Shown: piece by piece, positions 11,137 to 21,086 of the stretch
Layout: each line of letters begins with the position of its first letter
Numbering within the stretch: position 1 is the stretch's first letter
Assembly (NCBI GenBank): GCA_037044905.1
Contig: JBAOKB010000144.1
Span: forward strand, 1,116,001-1,180,000
DNA length: 64,000 bases
Direction of reading: 5' to 3'
Origin: Hortaea werneckii
Lineage: Eukaryota > Ascomycota > Dothideomycetes > Mycosphaerellales > Teratosphaeriaceae
The notes under the pieces: generated by a model
Told to the model about the DNA's origin: nothing
Seen by the model: only the letters and a program-made list of their open reading frames with translations
Databases searched by the model: none
Translations under genes and position numbers: made by a program

Positions 11137-11661
11137 TAAACTTCAAGGGGTACCAGAGCGGGAGGAAAGGCATGGAGGGGCGTAGCAGGAAGAGCAAGAT
11201 GGCTTGACAGCATGGTCAGGCATGGTGGAAAGAACGGGAATCATCACACGCTTGCAGAAATACCTTGGTATTAGCGGCACTAGATGAATGGGCCGGATGA
11301 GCTGAGGAGAAGGATCATCAAAAGCCTGTAGAGATACCTACCAACGTGGGTATCAGCGGCGTCAGATGAAGGGCAAAAGAAGGCAATGAGAAGTCCCACT
11401 GAGAGCTTGCAGAGATACTTGAGTATCAGCGGCTTCAGATGAAAGGGTGGTGGAAAGCATCGGACGGCAGCAACAGAACGCTCTGGTACCAGTAACAAGA
11501 TGAAGACAGGAAGATGATGGCCATGAAGTGCGGTTATGGCATCGGAGGTTCCTAACGCCGAAGTCATGTGTTTAATTCCTTGGCGCGTGTTGGTCGCGTT
11601 TCTGTGGCGCGATCCATCCCGATAGTAATGTAGCTTCGCGACACAAAGAATATGATGATTG
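11137..11661. other. Intergenic region between USP and Srs2-type genes
   Basis: This contains the three hairpin units described separately, and the promoter of the helicase gene (GC-rich TGGCGCG repeats near 11581-11615). A 95-codon minus-strand frame here is made by the repeats and has no domain. Confidence 0.5.
11251..11443 (+). repeat. Three tandem hairpin units in the USP 3' region
   Basis: Three diverged copies at 11251-11288, 11324-11370 and 11405-11443, spaced about 74-81 nt, share the order: 6-bp stem-loop, AGCGGC, then AGATGAA. The stems are AATACC/GGTATT, GATACC/GGTATC and GATACT/AGTATC, so two of the six pairs change on both sides and remain paired. A palindrome at 11482-11491 may be a decayed fourth copy. 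They lie about 115 nt after the USP stop, so they are probably in its 3' UTR. Confidence 0.55.
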
Positions 11662-14610
11662 ATGACAATGGATGGCGATTCCCTTATCCATGGTCTAAAT
11701 GCTGCTCAAAGTGAAGCCGTGACTTCTGATGCTGCCGTTTTACAGGTACTCGCTCCACCTGGTTCCGGAAAGACGAAGACACTTACCGCGCGCGTGGCGT
11801 ATCTCATCGCGCGAAAACAATTGCGGCCATGGAACATCATTGTCTGTACCTTCACCGTGAAAGCGGCGAACGAAATGAAAGAGCGTATCACCGGCTTTAT
11901 AGGTCCTGAGCTAGCGAAGCAACTGAAGCTGGGCACTTTCCACTCCATCTCGCTGCGGTATTTGAAGCAGTATGGCCAGCACATTGGACTGGACAAGGAC
12001 TTTGGAATCGCAGACTCATCAGACAGCAAGGCAATCATCAAGCGCATCATTAAGCACAATGGCTTCTCCATAGAGCCTGGTCAGGCTCGAGGTCGCATTT
12101 CCTCGCAAAAGGCGAAGGGGATAGACGCCGAGCATTTCCTCAGCACTGCAAAAGACATCGAGAAGCAGGAGTTTGCAAAAGTCTATCTTGAATATGAAGA
12201 GGCTCTCAGGGTATCTAATCTTCTGGATTACGACGATCTCTTGCTGCGGTGCTCCTTTCTGCTCAAATCTCATCCTCAATGCGTGTCGAACGTAGAGGCA
12301 TTACTTATCGACGAATTTCAAGATACAAACAACGTACAGTACGACCTGATGAGTCTTTTTGCACAAAGGAACAATGTCATTACCATTGTTGGCGATCCAG
12401 ATCAGAGCATTTATGGCTTCCGTAATGCCGAGATCAAGAACTTGACTCGTATGAAGAAACAATGGCCTGACACAATGACCATCAACCTGGAAGAGAATTA
12501 CCGTTCGTCTGGAGCTATCCTCCACGCGGCTCAGCACATAATTGAGCAAGACGAAAGTCGACCACCAAAGAAGCTCCAAGCGACGCACAGTCTTGGTATG
12601 AGGCCAGTGCTACGAAGACTGCCGTCGGCAGCTGCAGAGGCAGATTGGCTCGTCTCTGAGGTCCAGCGGATTCGTGCGATGACTGGGAACATGCTGAAGC
12701 CAAGCGACTTTGCGGTACTGCTCCGATCCGCTGCCCTCTCGCGGGTCATCGAATCGGCGATGGGCAAAGCCGGAGTGCCTTATCGCATGATGGGGGGGAT
12801 ACGATTCTACGATCGAGTTGAGGTCAAGCTTCTGGTAGACTACCTGCGAGTTATACATCAATCTGGAGACAACGAAGCTGTAGAGCGCACAGTGAACATG
12901 CCAGCCCGGCGGATAGGTGCGGAAACGATCAAGAGTCTGCAGCAAGAGGCAAATCAGCAAGATGCCAGTCTCTGGCAACTGATGGTGGACGTCGTGCAAG
13001 GACGGCGTAGGCCTTCCACCAAGCTCACAGAACCGACAAAGAAGGGACTGGCAGCGTTCGTGAACGTCATCCTGAGTGCACAGAAGAAAGCGTTTAATGA
13101 AGATGCAAGTCAAGGCTCGCTCGTTGACCTACTCAATCTGGTATTGAAGAAGCTGGCGTTTCAGGACTGGCTGAAGAAGAAATATCCTGAGGATCATGAG
13201 GTGCGGTGGCAGAATGTCGAAGAACTCATCGCGCAGGCAACAGATGCGTCAAATCCAGAGCGGCTGCAAGCAATGCTTGAGGAACAGGCTTTGCCAGAGA
13301 TCGAAGGCTTGGAGCAGCGGTCTGCTTCAACATTAGGCGACACCCTGTCTCTGTTCCTCTCCAACATAGCTTTAACTTCGGCGAGTGAAGCAAAAGCCGA
13401 GCAAAACGGCGAGAAGGTTGAGCAATTGACAATATCGACGATACATGCTGCGAAAGGTTTGGAATGGCCCGTAGTATTTATACCGGCTTGTTACGATGGC
13501 TCCATACCACACTCGCGATCAGACGACAATGATGAAGAGAGAAGACTCCTCTACGTCGGCATGACGAGAGCGCAGGCCTTACTCTACTTAAGTTGTCCGG
13601 TCAAGAACACGCAACGTGAAGAGACAGCAATATCTACATTCCTTGCACAGTCAGGTGTGAGCACTTTCTTTGAAGAGCATGGCCCAAGTCTCCCGCTGCA
13701 GGCAACCAAAGGCTTGTCTACTACCTTGAGAAGAGACTGCCCCAGTACCAGAGCCATCGATGAATCTAAACAAGATCTTGAGCGCGATGAAGATAATTAC
13801 TGGCCACTAAACGGCGAACAAGCGCCAGAGGAGCTGGCGAAGTGGGATCATGGGAGAAGCAGCTCAAATGTACCGGCCGCTGTCTTCTCCACAGCAGCTG
13901 TCACAATGCAGCAGCAACAAGGCTTTTCAACAGCAACTGCGACTTTGAAGCCTGGATTCACGAGCGTGAGCGAAAAGTATGAGGAGTTAATGGAGGAGGC
14001 TCGCATGAAGAGTATAGACAAGCGTTCTGGGCAGGTACCAAAACCACCTCCTGAGGAGAAGCCGAAAGGACGCAAGCGACAGATTGAAGGGCAAGGCACT
14101 ATACAAAGCTTCTTCAACAAGCGCAATCGTCCTGCAGAAGACCAGAATGCAAACATGCCAAAAGATGACGGCTTTAAGCGCACATCAGGACTCTCGAAAC
14201 AACCGCTTCAGGAAGTACACAACTTTCAACCCAGCTCGACAGGGAATGCACAAGCTACAAGGAGGGTCCAACCGCCGAACCACAAACCTCGAACAGCACC
14301 TCTTCATCCGCAGCCCGCCTTACAAGCGATCCGAGACCCCCGAAACCCGCACAACGACTACATGTTCCTATCCAGCTCACCACCGCCGGCGGAAAAGAAC
14401 GAGGAGGAATCTCTCGACTCAGACCCAGACCCAAAGCAAAGAAACGATAGAACTGAACACCAGCCAACGAATAATCAGCCAGTATCCCGACCAGCATCCA
14501 CGCTGCACACGACATCAATCCAGCGAGTAGCAGCAGGGCCCCAATCGCGCCGGACGCTAGGGGTGAAGATGAGTTTCAACGGCTGGGCGAATAGGGGCGG
14601 GAAGCGATAA
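11662..14610 (+). CDS. SRS2: UvrD-family DNA helicase, Srs2-type
   Basis: A 982-aa single-exon superfamily 1A helicase. Motif Q/I: LNAAQSEAV then APPGSGKTKT (Walker A, residues 31-40). Motif II is DEFQD at 217-221. Motif III is GDPDQSIYGFR, motif IV is LEENYRSS, and later motifs are TIHAAKGLEWPVVFIP and LYVGMTRA. Srs2 strips Rad51 from single-stranded DNA and restrains recombination at replication forks. After about residue 700 the tail is disordered. It carries a canonical PCNA-interaction motif Q811xxI814xxF817F818 and ends with a short conserved-looking MSFNGWANR patch. I take the first ATG at 11662; the codon before it is TTG. It converges with Nog2. Confidence 0.88.
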   Translation: MTMDGDSLIHGLNAAQSEAVTSDAAVLQVLAPPGSGKTKTLTARVAYLIARKQLRPWNIIVCTFTVKAANEMKERITGFIGPELAKQLKLGTFHSISLRYLKQYGQHIGLDKDFGIADSSDSKAIIKRIIKHNGFSIEPGQARGRISSQKAKGIDAEHFLSTAKDIEKQEFAKVYLEYEEALRVSNLLDYDDLLLRCSFLLKSHPQCVSNVEALLIDEFQDTNNVQYDLMSLFAQRNNVITIVGDPDQSIYGFRNAEIKNLTRMKKQWPDTMTINLEENYRSSGAILHAAQHIIEQDESRPPKKLQATHSLGMRPVLRRLPSAAAEADWLVSEVQRIRAMTGNMLKPSDFAVLLRSAALSRVIESAMGKAGVPYRMMGGIRFYDRVEVKLLVDYLRVIHQSGDNEAVERTVNMPARRIGAETIKSLQQEANQQDASLWQLMVDVVQGRRRPSTKLTEPTKKGLAAFVNVILSAQKKAFNEDASQGSLVDLLNLVLKKLAFQDWLKKKYPEDHEVRWQNVEELIAQATDASNPERLQAMLEEQALPEIEGLEQRSASTLGDTLSLFLSNIALTSASEAKAEQNGEKVEQLTISTIHAAKGLEWPVVFIPACYDGSIPHSRSDDNDEERRLLYVGMTRAQALLYLSCPVKNTQREETAISTFLAQSGVSTFFEEHGPSLPLQATKGLSTTLRRDCPSTRAIDESKQDLERDEDNYWPLNGEQAPEELAKWDHGRSSSNVPAAVFSTAAVTMQQQQGFSTATATLKPGFTSVSEKYEELMEEARMKSIDKRSGQVPKPPPEEKPKGRKRQIEGQGTIQSFFNKRNRPAEDQNANMPKDDGFKRTSGLSKQPLQEVHNFQPSSTGNAQATRRVQPPNHKPRTAPLHPQPALQAIRDPRNPHNDYMFLSSSPPPAEKNEEESLDSDPDPKQRNDRTEHQPTNNQPVSRPASTLHTTSIQRVAAGPQSRRTLGVKMSFNGWANRGGKR

Positions 14611-15078
14611 GATGCGTCTTTTTCTTGTTCTGTTTAATTCAACCCTATGATTGGCAATGGAAACTCCCAAGTCAAAATGGATTCGGAAATAGCTTGAACC
14701 CCTCCTCAAAGGAAGGAGTGAAAGGGTCTGTAGAAAGAATCGTGTTGTCGGGCGACATTTGTACATAGAGAGATCAGTGGCCAATATCCGCTTTGGATGA
14801 TCATGTTATATTCTGATAATTCACTTTTGTGCATGAGGTGGTGTCATGAAAATAATGTCTACATTGTCCCCATGTCTTAAACACTTCAACTCCCTTACCC
14901 CTGTCATTCGCGGTCATAAGGGAATCAAGACTTGCGGGAAGAGGAGACAGAAGAGAAGATGAAGTGAGAGAAAATCGAATAATTTGGATCGGGTATCACT
15001 AGGTACATAAGAAGTCCAAAGGTTGGGGGGAGGAAAGACTGACAAGCACATCTCCCTTCAAAAGGGGGACATACAACA
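14611..15078. other. Convergent 3' region between SRS2 and NOG2
   Basis: This 468-bp stretch between converging stop codons is expected to hold both terminators. It is A/T-richer than its neighbours. No gene seen. Confidence 0.5.
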
Positions 15079-17545
15079 TTAGGAAGTAGCAGCACCGGCG
15101 GGAGCACCACCATCCTCGCTCTCGTCATCACTACTTTCGCCCTCGACAAGACCGACACCAGCCTCATCGCTCTCGTCGTCCTCCTCGTCATCGAACCCCT
15201 CGAAATCGTCCTCATCCTCCTCCTCATCCTCGTCATCGTCATCATCATCAGCACCAACAGGCAACCCATTAGCCTCCGCATTCGCCTTCCGCATCTCCCT
15301 AGCCCTCACCCGCTCCTTCTCCTTCTTCTCCTTCACAACCTCCTCCAACTCCCTCTTCCGCTTCATATGGGTAAAACCCAACTTCTCATCCCTGCCGACC
15401 TCAGGGTCCTCCTCATCCTCATCCATCACGCCAGCAACGCCCGCGTTCGCATCAGCGACAGCCTTCTCGGCGGTCGAGCCGTCGGCCGAAGTAGTCGTAA
15501 CTTTCGTCGCCGAGGACGATGAGGGTGGAGGGGAAAACCACGGGATCTTGCCTCGCAAGAAGTCGTTCAGGACCATCTTAGCGACGCCATCCACATCCGC
15601 CTCACCACCCTTCAACAACCTGCCACCTTTCCTCGCCAACAGCTCGAGGAACCGCACGGCCTCCTGAATCCGGACTTTGTCCGTCTTGTTGGCGGAAGCC
15701 ATCGGGTCCTGACTCCCGCCTTCCTCCTCCTGGCCGGGATCAGCTTCACCGTCCAGATCCTCCATCTTCCGCTTCCGCTTCGTCTCCTCTTTCTTACTTT
15801 CCCAGCCCTTGACATCGTACGTCCGTTCCAGATGATGCTTACGGCACTTCTTTAGAACGGCGGGGATATACTGCGCCGGGTTCTCGACGTTCTCCACTCG
15901 GACGACACCTCTTAAGAGAATGTCCTCGGGGGAGTCGGTCATACTAGGCGGGACGATTCCGGGGCAATCGATGAGGTAGATGCGCTTCATGAGGGTAATG
16001 TATTGCCAGACCTTCGTCTCGCCGGGGATGGGGGCGGTGGCGCAGACTTTCTTCTTACGGAGGGTGTTGATGATGGAGGATTTGCCTGTGTTGGGGTAGC
16101 CGATGAAGCCGACGGAGATTTGTTTGCGGTTGGCGTGGAGGGCGGAGAATTGGCGGAGGAGGGAAATGAGGGTGCCTTTGCCGAAGGAGTTGGTCAGGCT
16201 TGCATGGAAGGCGAGGGTTGGGTATTCTTGGGAGAGCAGCTTAACCCATTTTGCCTATGTCGAGGATTGCATGTCAGTATCAGTGCCGTCTTGGATATCG
16301 AATGTCGATACACAGTTGAGCGCAGGCGATATAATTGAAAAAGAAAAAGGAAGTACGAAGAAATGTGCGTCCCAACACTAAGCTCTCCTTCACGTCATTT
16401 CACTCGACCGGTGCCGAGATCAGGATCGCTACTCAAAAGCAGGACACCCAGCGCCTTCTAGGTTGATCATGCCATAACGGCAGCGGATCGAGGGTTGCGA
16501 AGGCAAGGTTGTTCTGCCAAGGTTGTAACAGGTAGTCTCCAGGGAAGAAAGATTGCCCATGGAGGAGCCGGAGGCCACCTTGACTTGAACGCTTGGCGTG
16601 CGAAAACTCAATAGGAAAGGGGATGCGGAGTGAACTAGGATGAATGATTGCAGAAACAAAGGAAAAGATAGAACGTACCGCTACGCTCGTAGGTATTAAA
16701 TCGCACTTGTTGATCAGGAACAACAGGTGCTTATGCGGTGCCTCTTCTCGGATGTATTTTTCAACGCTTCGACATCGGGTTCCGAGCGGATCGCGGGCGT
16801 CGAGAACGTGTATCACCACGTCGGAGGAGTCGATAACCTTGTACAGCTCGTTCCAAATTCTCTTACTTTGGCCTTTGGAGAAGACTGGTTCTCTCGCCGT
16901 CGTGAGTTCACCTGCGTCCGCGCCGTGCACAGAATCCAAAGGAAGGTCATTCTGATCGTTGTGTGACTGGCCAGCGAGATACCGAGCTTCCTCCTGTCGC
17001 TCGCGGTGACGAGCATGGTCTTTGTCGATACCTTGCGCAAGATCTTGGATGCTACTGACGGCTAACCGCGGTCGCTTTCGCTGTGCTTTGGGTCCGAACG
17101 TATCCCCAAAGGCCTCGCTTTCTATCCGAATCTTAGCCTTGTGCTGCACTAAGCCATCCTTCCGCTCCTTGTCTTTGTTGTCGTTGATCAAGGACATAGG
17201 TAGCTTGTTCTGTTTCAACAGATAGCTATACGGATCTTTGCTCTTCTCCTCCACGGCTCCTCGGAAGGCGGCAAGGGCATCCTGGCTGATTACTCGGGTG
17301 TTGGTAAACCACTTGCGGTTGGGCTCGACTCGGGCCTTGGGCGTCTCGGTTCCCTGGTAGGCGGCGGCTTTGGTGACTTCGCCTTTCGCATTATGTTGGG
17401 CCTCGCCACCCTTGTACATGTTCAGGGCCTTCACCCGCTTGGCGGAGCGGTAGAAGTTCTCGCCTTTGGTGCGGACGTTGCCCATGCCATCGCCCGTCTT
17501 GTGTTGCCGCTCACGGCGGGTCGCCTCTTTCTTGCCTGTACCCAT
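15079..17545 (-). CDS. NOG2: Nucleolar GTP-binding protein 2, 60S assembly GTPase
   Basis: A 680-aa protein from two exons (17545-16679 and 16254-15079) around a 424-nt intron. It is a circularly permuted GTPase: NKCD (G4, residues 279-282) precedes GYPNTGKSS (G1, 341-349) and DCPGI (G3, 385-389). The N-terminal NGP1-type region (NVRTKGENFYRS, then a CDPYSYLLK-like segment) and a very acidic C-terminal Asp/Glu tract fit Nog2/Nug2, which acts on pre-60S particles in the nucleolus and nucleoplasm before export. It is longer than the yeast protein, mainly through the acidic and Lys-rich tail. The intron is five to eight times the usual length here and hosts an H/ACA snoRNA. It is divergent from the mS26-like gene with 272 bp between. 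Confidence 0.93.
16381..16597 (-). ncRNA. H/ACA snoRNA in the NOG2 intron, snR191-like
   Basis: Read on the minus strand. The 5' hairpin has base stem GCCAAG (16597-16592) with CTTGGC (16521-16516), and upper stems AGGTGG/CTACCT (580-575 with 535-530, one G-U) and CTCC/GGAG. Directly after it comes an H box AGAACA (16515-16510). A 3' hairpin follows, with stems 16503-16497/16393-16387, 16492-16486/16409-16403 and 16482-16478/16416-16412, including G-U pairs that only pair in this strand. It is followed by AGA at 16386-16384, where ACA is expected. The 5' pocket has AGTCA on its left and GTTAC on its right. This matches GUAAC-U-A-UGACU in helix 69 of 25S rRNA and places the modified U 14 nt from the H box. 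Yeast snR191 modifies this site and also lies in the NOG2 intron. The 3' box is atypical, so the 3' end is uncertain. Confidence 0.8.
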
Positions 17546-17817
17546 AGTGGCAAAGATGGCAGGCCTATGAAAGGCCTATGTAAGAAATGTAAAATGGGGG
17601 GAGTGGTTGTGGTATGAGAGTAGGAAAAGTATTGATCTCTGCTCAAGCTTGAAGCGGCATCTCCGACGGGAAGAATTTCTGCCAAGATTTCGCCCATTAG
17701 TCCACCTCAGGCATCCGTCACTCCCGCCATCTCCGCAGTGCAGCACCTTCCATCTGAAGGTGCAGGTGTGTATCGCACTGGGCTGCTACTCCTTCCCAAA
17801 CGACTCCCCACGACACG

Positions 17818-18786
17818 ATGCCGCCCCGCCCCGCCCTCTCGACGCCGCTCCGCGCCTGGCGCTGCCCCCAATGCGCCCGCCGCTCCTTCACTACCTCTCC
17901 GCAGGTCCTGGCAGTCGGACCCGAGCACCCCCGCTACATTGACGTCCCCGAACCGCCTCAGCAGACTGTCCCCGACCGCAAGTTCGTCAAGGGTCGTCTT
18001 CCCGTCCCACGTGATGTCTTCTCAGGCGCGCGGGGCCAGGACAAGGCCAGCCAGGAATGGCTGCATGATCACACCCAGGCGCCCAAGGAACGCAGCGTGG
18101 AGAAAGGCAGCAGAGAAGAATGGAAGCACAAGATGAGTGACATGCGCCGGCGCAACTTGCGGGAGGGATTGGCATCTCTCCGTGCGCGGAAAGATCGGGA
18201 ACAGCGACTCCGCTCCGAGCGGTCTACCGAGAACCAGCGGAAGCGTGAAGCCCTCCTCAACAGGCCGGAGAGAGAAGACGAGCGGCTCACGACCCCCTCC
18301 ACCGGCCTCGACCCCGACCTGCTGCGCCAACACACCCCCACGGCCGCCGAACTCGCCCCTATCCGGGCCGCCAAACAGGCCAACCTCCAAGCCCAAACAT
18401 CCGCCAAACGCGCTGAACGGCTGAACTACCTGCACACCCTCTACCTCAACGCCAAGACCTTTATCGTGACCCCGCAGCAGCTCGACCAGGCAGTGGACGA
18501 AGCATTCGGCACTGTCGAAGACCCCGTAAGATTCGACGGAGACCAGCAATACGACGCGGTCGGATTCTACAACAGCGGCACGAGTAACGCACAGAGCCAG
18601 AGCGTATGGGCCCAAGGCAAACCGGAGCGGGTGCAGGACATGCTCAACCGGGCGAACAACCAGGGTGGCAAGACGGCAATGGAGAATGCTGGTACCAGTC
18701 TTGCGAGTGTAAATAAGGATAGGGTGAGGAGGATTGGCGAGGTTTTGACTGGCGGGAAGATGGAGAAGGAGGATGCTAGCCAGTAA
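17818..18786 (+). CDS. Mitochondrial small-subunit ribosomal protein, mS26/Pet123-like
   Basis: This 322-aa protein begins with an arginine-rich, hydroxylated, acid-free segment ending near RRSFTTSPQV, a typical mitochondrial presequence. The motif VPDRKFVKGRLPVPRDVF follows, then a long Arg/Glu-rich helix (about residues 95-150) and a C-terminal half of alternating helices. The plan and length fit the fungal mitoribosomal small-subunit protein mS26 (yeast Pet123, about 318 aa). I recognise this from overall pattern, not from catalytic motifs, so the family call is moderate while mitochondrial location is likely. It is a single exon, very GC-rich, and divergent from NOG2, a common pairing of translation genes. 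Confidence 0.65.
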   Translation: MPPRPALSTPLRAWRCPQCARRSFTTSPQVLAVGPEHPRYIDVPEPPQQTVPDRKFVKGRLPVPRDVFSGARGQDKASQEWLHDHTQAPKERSVEKGSREEWKHKMSDMRRRNLREGLASLRARKDREQRLRSERSTENQRKREALLNRPEREDERLTTPSTGLDPDLLRQHTPTAAELAPIRAAKQANLQAQTSAKRAERLNYLHTLYLNAKTFIVTPQQLDQAVDEAFGTVEDPVRFDGDQQYDAVGFYNSGTSNAQSQSVWAQGKPERVQDMLNRANNQGGKTAMENAGTSLASVNKDRVRRIGEVLTGGKMEKEDASQ

Positions 18787-19245
18787 TGCCTCGGTTTCTG
18801 AAAGTGGACCTGTATGTTGTACAATATTCCCTTCTTGTACTTTTTGATCCTGTTGCATCGCACAAGTGTATATCAGCACAAACGATGCGCGGTCGCCTCG
18901 TCTTCAGAAAGCTCCATCAACAGACCAAAATCTCTGCTCCCAATTCTTGTAGTCATTACCATCCCTCTCGTCTCGAGCTCATCTGTGCCGAAGCAGTGCC
19001 ACCATTCTGACTAAAGACTGCGGAGCAAAAGAAGAAGCAGTCAAAATTGATGTGGTGACGTACCCAAAGGCGCATGTGAAAGTCCACGTGAGGTCTAGTT
19101 TACCTCAATGACTTTCCCTTTACTCGATCAGCTTTGTGGTTTCACTCACCTCTTTCTCAAAAGTCCAAACATCATCTAGCTCATCAACTTCCAGTCACCA
19201 TCACCAAAACCATCACAGCTATCTTCATCAACGCCTCTTAATAGC
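18787..19245. other. Intergenic region before the tandem paralogues
   Basis: The 3' flank of the mS26-like gene and the promoter of the first forkhead-like/2EXR paralogue; the last 100 bp are C/T- and ATCACC-rich. No gene seen. Confidence 0.5.
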
Positions 19246-20457
19246 ATGGCGTCTGCTGCTACAAGCCCGACTCTCGACGGCAATGTGGCAATGGCGGCGC
19301 GGAGGCCTGATGCCTTGCAGTCGCTCCGCGATGAGGTTCAAGAAGTCATCAGACCTTACACGACAGCAGAAGAGCCACCTCCCTTCTCCGGCGGCGAACT
19401 CATCGTCATGGCACTCGTCGACACCGACGAAGACACGCTCCCAAAAGACCGCATCCTGCGCTGGGTAGTCAAGACGTTCAAATACTACCATGACGCCTTC
19501 ATCGACATAGCCCTCCGAAATCTCAGCCCCGACCTTGATTTTCGAGACGGCTGGGGTAGAGGGGTCTTCGAAAACATCACAAGAGCTTTCACTGAATACG
19601 ACCTTCCGATCTATGAAAGCCGTATGATGCTTAAGAAGCGCAATACAGTCCTCTGCAGCGTCACTACGCAAGCCGCCCGAGTCTACCTTCGCCGCTGGCT
19701 TGAGCCGGAAAGGAAGGGTACCTTTCAATTCCTGGACCTGCCGCCTGAGATCCGCAATACTATCTACGAGCTCCTCTTCACCTTCCCTTCCTCCGGCATT
19801 CATGTGCAAGAATCAGAAAATGATGGTGAAGGCTCTGAAGTCTACTTCCTCCAGCGTATTGACCAACCGGGCTCCAGTTTGGAAAGATGGTCCGATTCGC
19901 GTGTCAATGGCAACCCATCCATGATCAAGAAGTCCATGGAGGAAATTCTCGCACTCTTTTACGTGAACAGACAGGTCTACAAGGAAGCCATGCCGTTTTT
20001 CTACATGCTTAACACGTTCCACTTCGACCACTACTCTATTGAACTGGAAAGGTTTGCGCTGTCGATGCCAAGGTCCCGGTTCGAGCATACGCGCAAGTTG
20101 CATCTTGATCTTACAGGGGGTATAGAAGAGTGGCTCATAGAATCATGGCCGGAAATAACGTTGGGCCTAAGCACCAAAGCGGTAGGGTTCGCCGAGCTCA
20201 CGATCTCCATGACGGACGACGCATGGCTGAGCCGTGGGTCGAAGGCGCGGCAGTTGAGGAAGTCGGGTGCCAGAACGAGCAGGTATAGCTGCATCGACGA
20301 GATGCCCGGCTTCCCAGATCTAGCGGTGGTTGTGGCGAGGGCTGAGGATGTGCGTTGGGAGGGAGCGTGTTCGGAGATTCGATTGTTTATCGATATGGAG
20401 ACGGAGATGATTGAGGCCGCGGACCATGAGACGGAGAGAGAGACAGGGGAGGATTAG
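19246..20457 (+). CDS. Forkhead-like plus 2EXR/F-box-like protein, paralogue A
   Basis: This 403-aa protein has two parts. Residues about 25-95 resemble the first two thirds of a forkhead winged helix: PPFSGGELIVMAL, then a basic IL.WVVKTFKYY helix and a DIALRNLS segment that echoes the forkhead (W)QNSIRHNLS. Residues about 145-290 are a 2EXR/F-box-like module: FQFLDLPPEIRNTIYELLF, then LALFYVNRQVYKEAMPFFYMLNTFHF. The same two parts, joined by a near-identical RRWLEPERKGTF linker, recur in the next gene, so the pair is a tandem duplication. Function is unknown. A DNA-binding or SCF-adaptor role is only a guess. Single exon. Confidence 0.7.
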   Translation: MASAATSPTLDGNVAMAARRPDALQSLRDEVQEVIRPYTTAEEPPPFSGGELIVMALVDTDEDTLPKDRILRWVVKTFKYYHDAFIDIALRNLSPDLDFRDGWGRGVFENITRAFTEYDLPIYESRMMLKKRNTVLCSVTTQAARVYLRRWLEPERKGTFQFLDLPPEIRNTIYELLFTFPSSGIHVQESENDGEGSEVYFLQRIDQPGSSLERWSDSRVNGNPSMIKKSMEEILALFYVNRQVYKEAMPFFYMLNTFHFDHYSIELERFALSMPRSRFEHTRKLHLDLTGGIEEWLIESWPEITLGLSTKAVGFAELTISMTDDAWLSRGSKARQLRKSGARTSRYSCIDEMPGFPDLAVVVARAEDVRWEGACSEIRLFIDMETEMIEAADHETERETGED

Positions 20458-21086
20458 GACCGTCGATGAAAAGGTAGAGGATCCATGAAAGTGGATGCGA
20501 GAATTCAGATGAGGCTGGTTGAAATGCCGGACACACAAAGATCATGGTAACACCAGCGAGAAAGCCTCCGTCTGAAGATGCGAGTGGTGAGGGGATACAG
20601 AAAGATTACTGTCGACTGGAAACACGATCGTGGGGCTTGACAAATGAGAGATGGCAAAAGGAAAAGTTAACACAACGTGAGGTTCTTGTGCAATGAATTC
20701 GGGGGAAAAGAGACACACCGGAGACCGTACAATATTGTACTTATATTGATAACCAGTAATCTTATGCCAAACTACTTGCTAACGTCGTTGAAGAAATTGC
20801 TTCCATCTTATAGTCGCCCAAATGGATTGTTGAGATTTTCTATTTTCCTGATCCATCCCTGGGTTATGTGAAGTTCATCCTCCGTCAGATCACTTCACTT
20901 TCACATGATTACCTAGGTAATCTTGTTCAGTCATCCGGGCGACGAGTTCACTTCAATCTACATGGGAAACATCTTTCAACCTTTTAAGGTTGCTTGCACT
21001 CCTCACAAAGCCGCCAAACTTTTATCAGACACCACTCGACACTGATCAACAACAGCTCTATCTCAACCCATTAGCTCATTGAGACA
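20458..21086. other. Intergenic spacer of the tandem pair, with a 16-bp palindrome
   Basis: This spacer between the two paralogues is A/T-rich. It includes a perfect 16-bp palindrome at 20907-20922 centred on CCTAGG, about 165 bp before the second start codon. Confidence 0.5.
20907..20922. repeat. Perfect 16-bp palindrome (GATTACCTAGGTAATC)
   Basis: Self-complementary over all 16 bases. It is the most complete member of a set of CCTAGG/TACCTA-type elements in this window (24588-24606, 27551-27582, 27871-27880, 32313-32340, 34321-34342, 35342-35357, 47836-47844), all in non-coding DNA. Confidence 0.7.

Noticed and set aside
11280..11567. A 95-codon minus-strand frame with repeated segments
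   Set aside because: The repetition comes from the hairpin units, which fall in different frames, so they are not conserved as protein.
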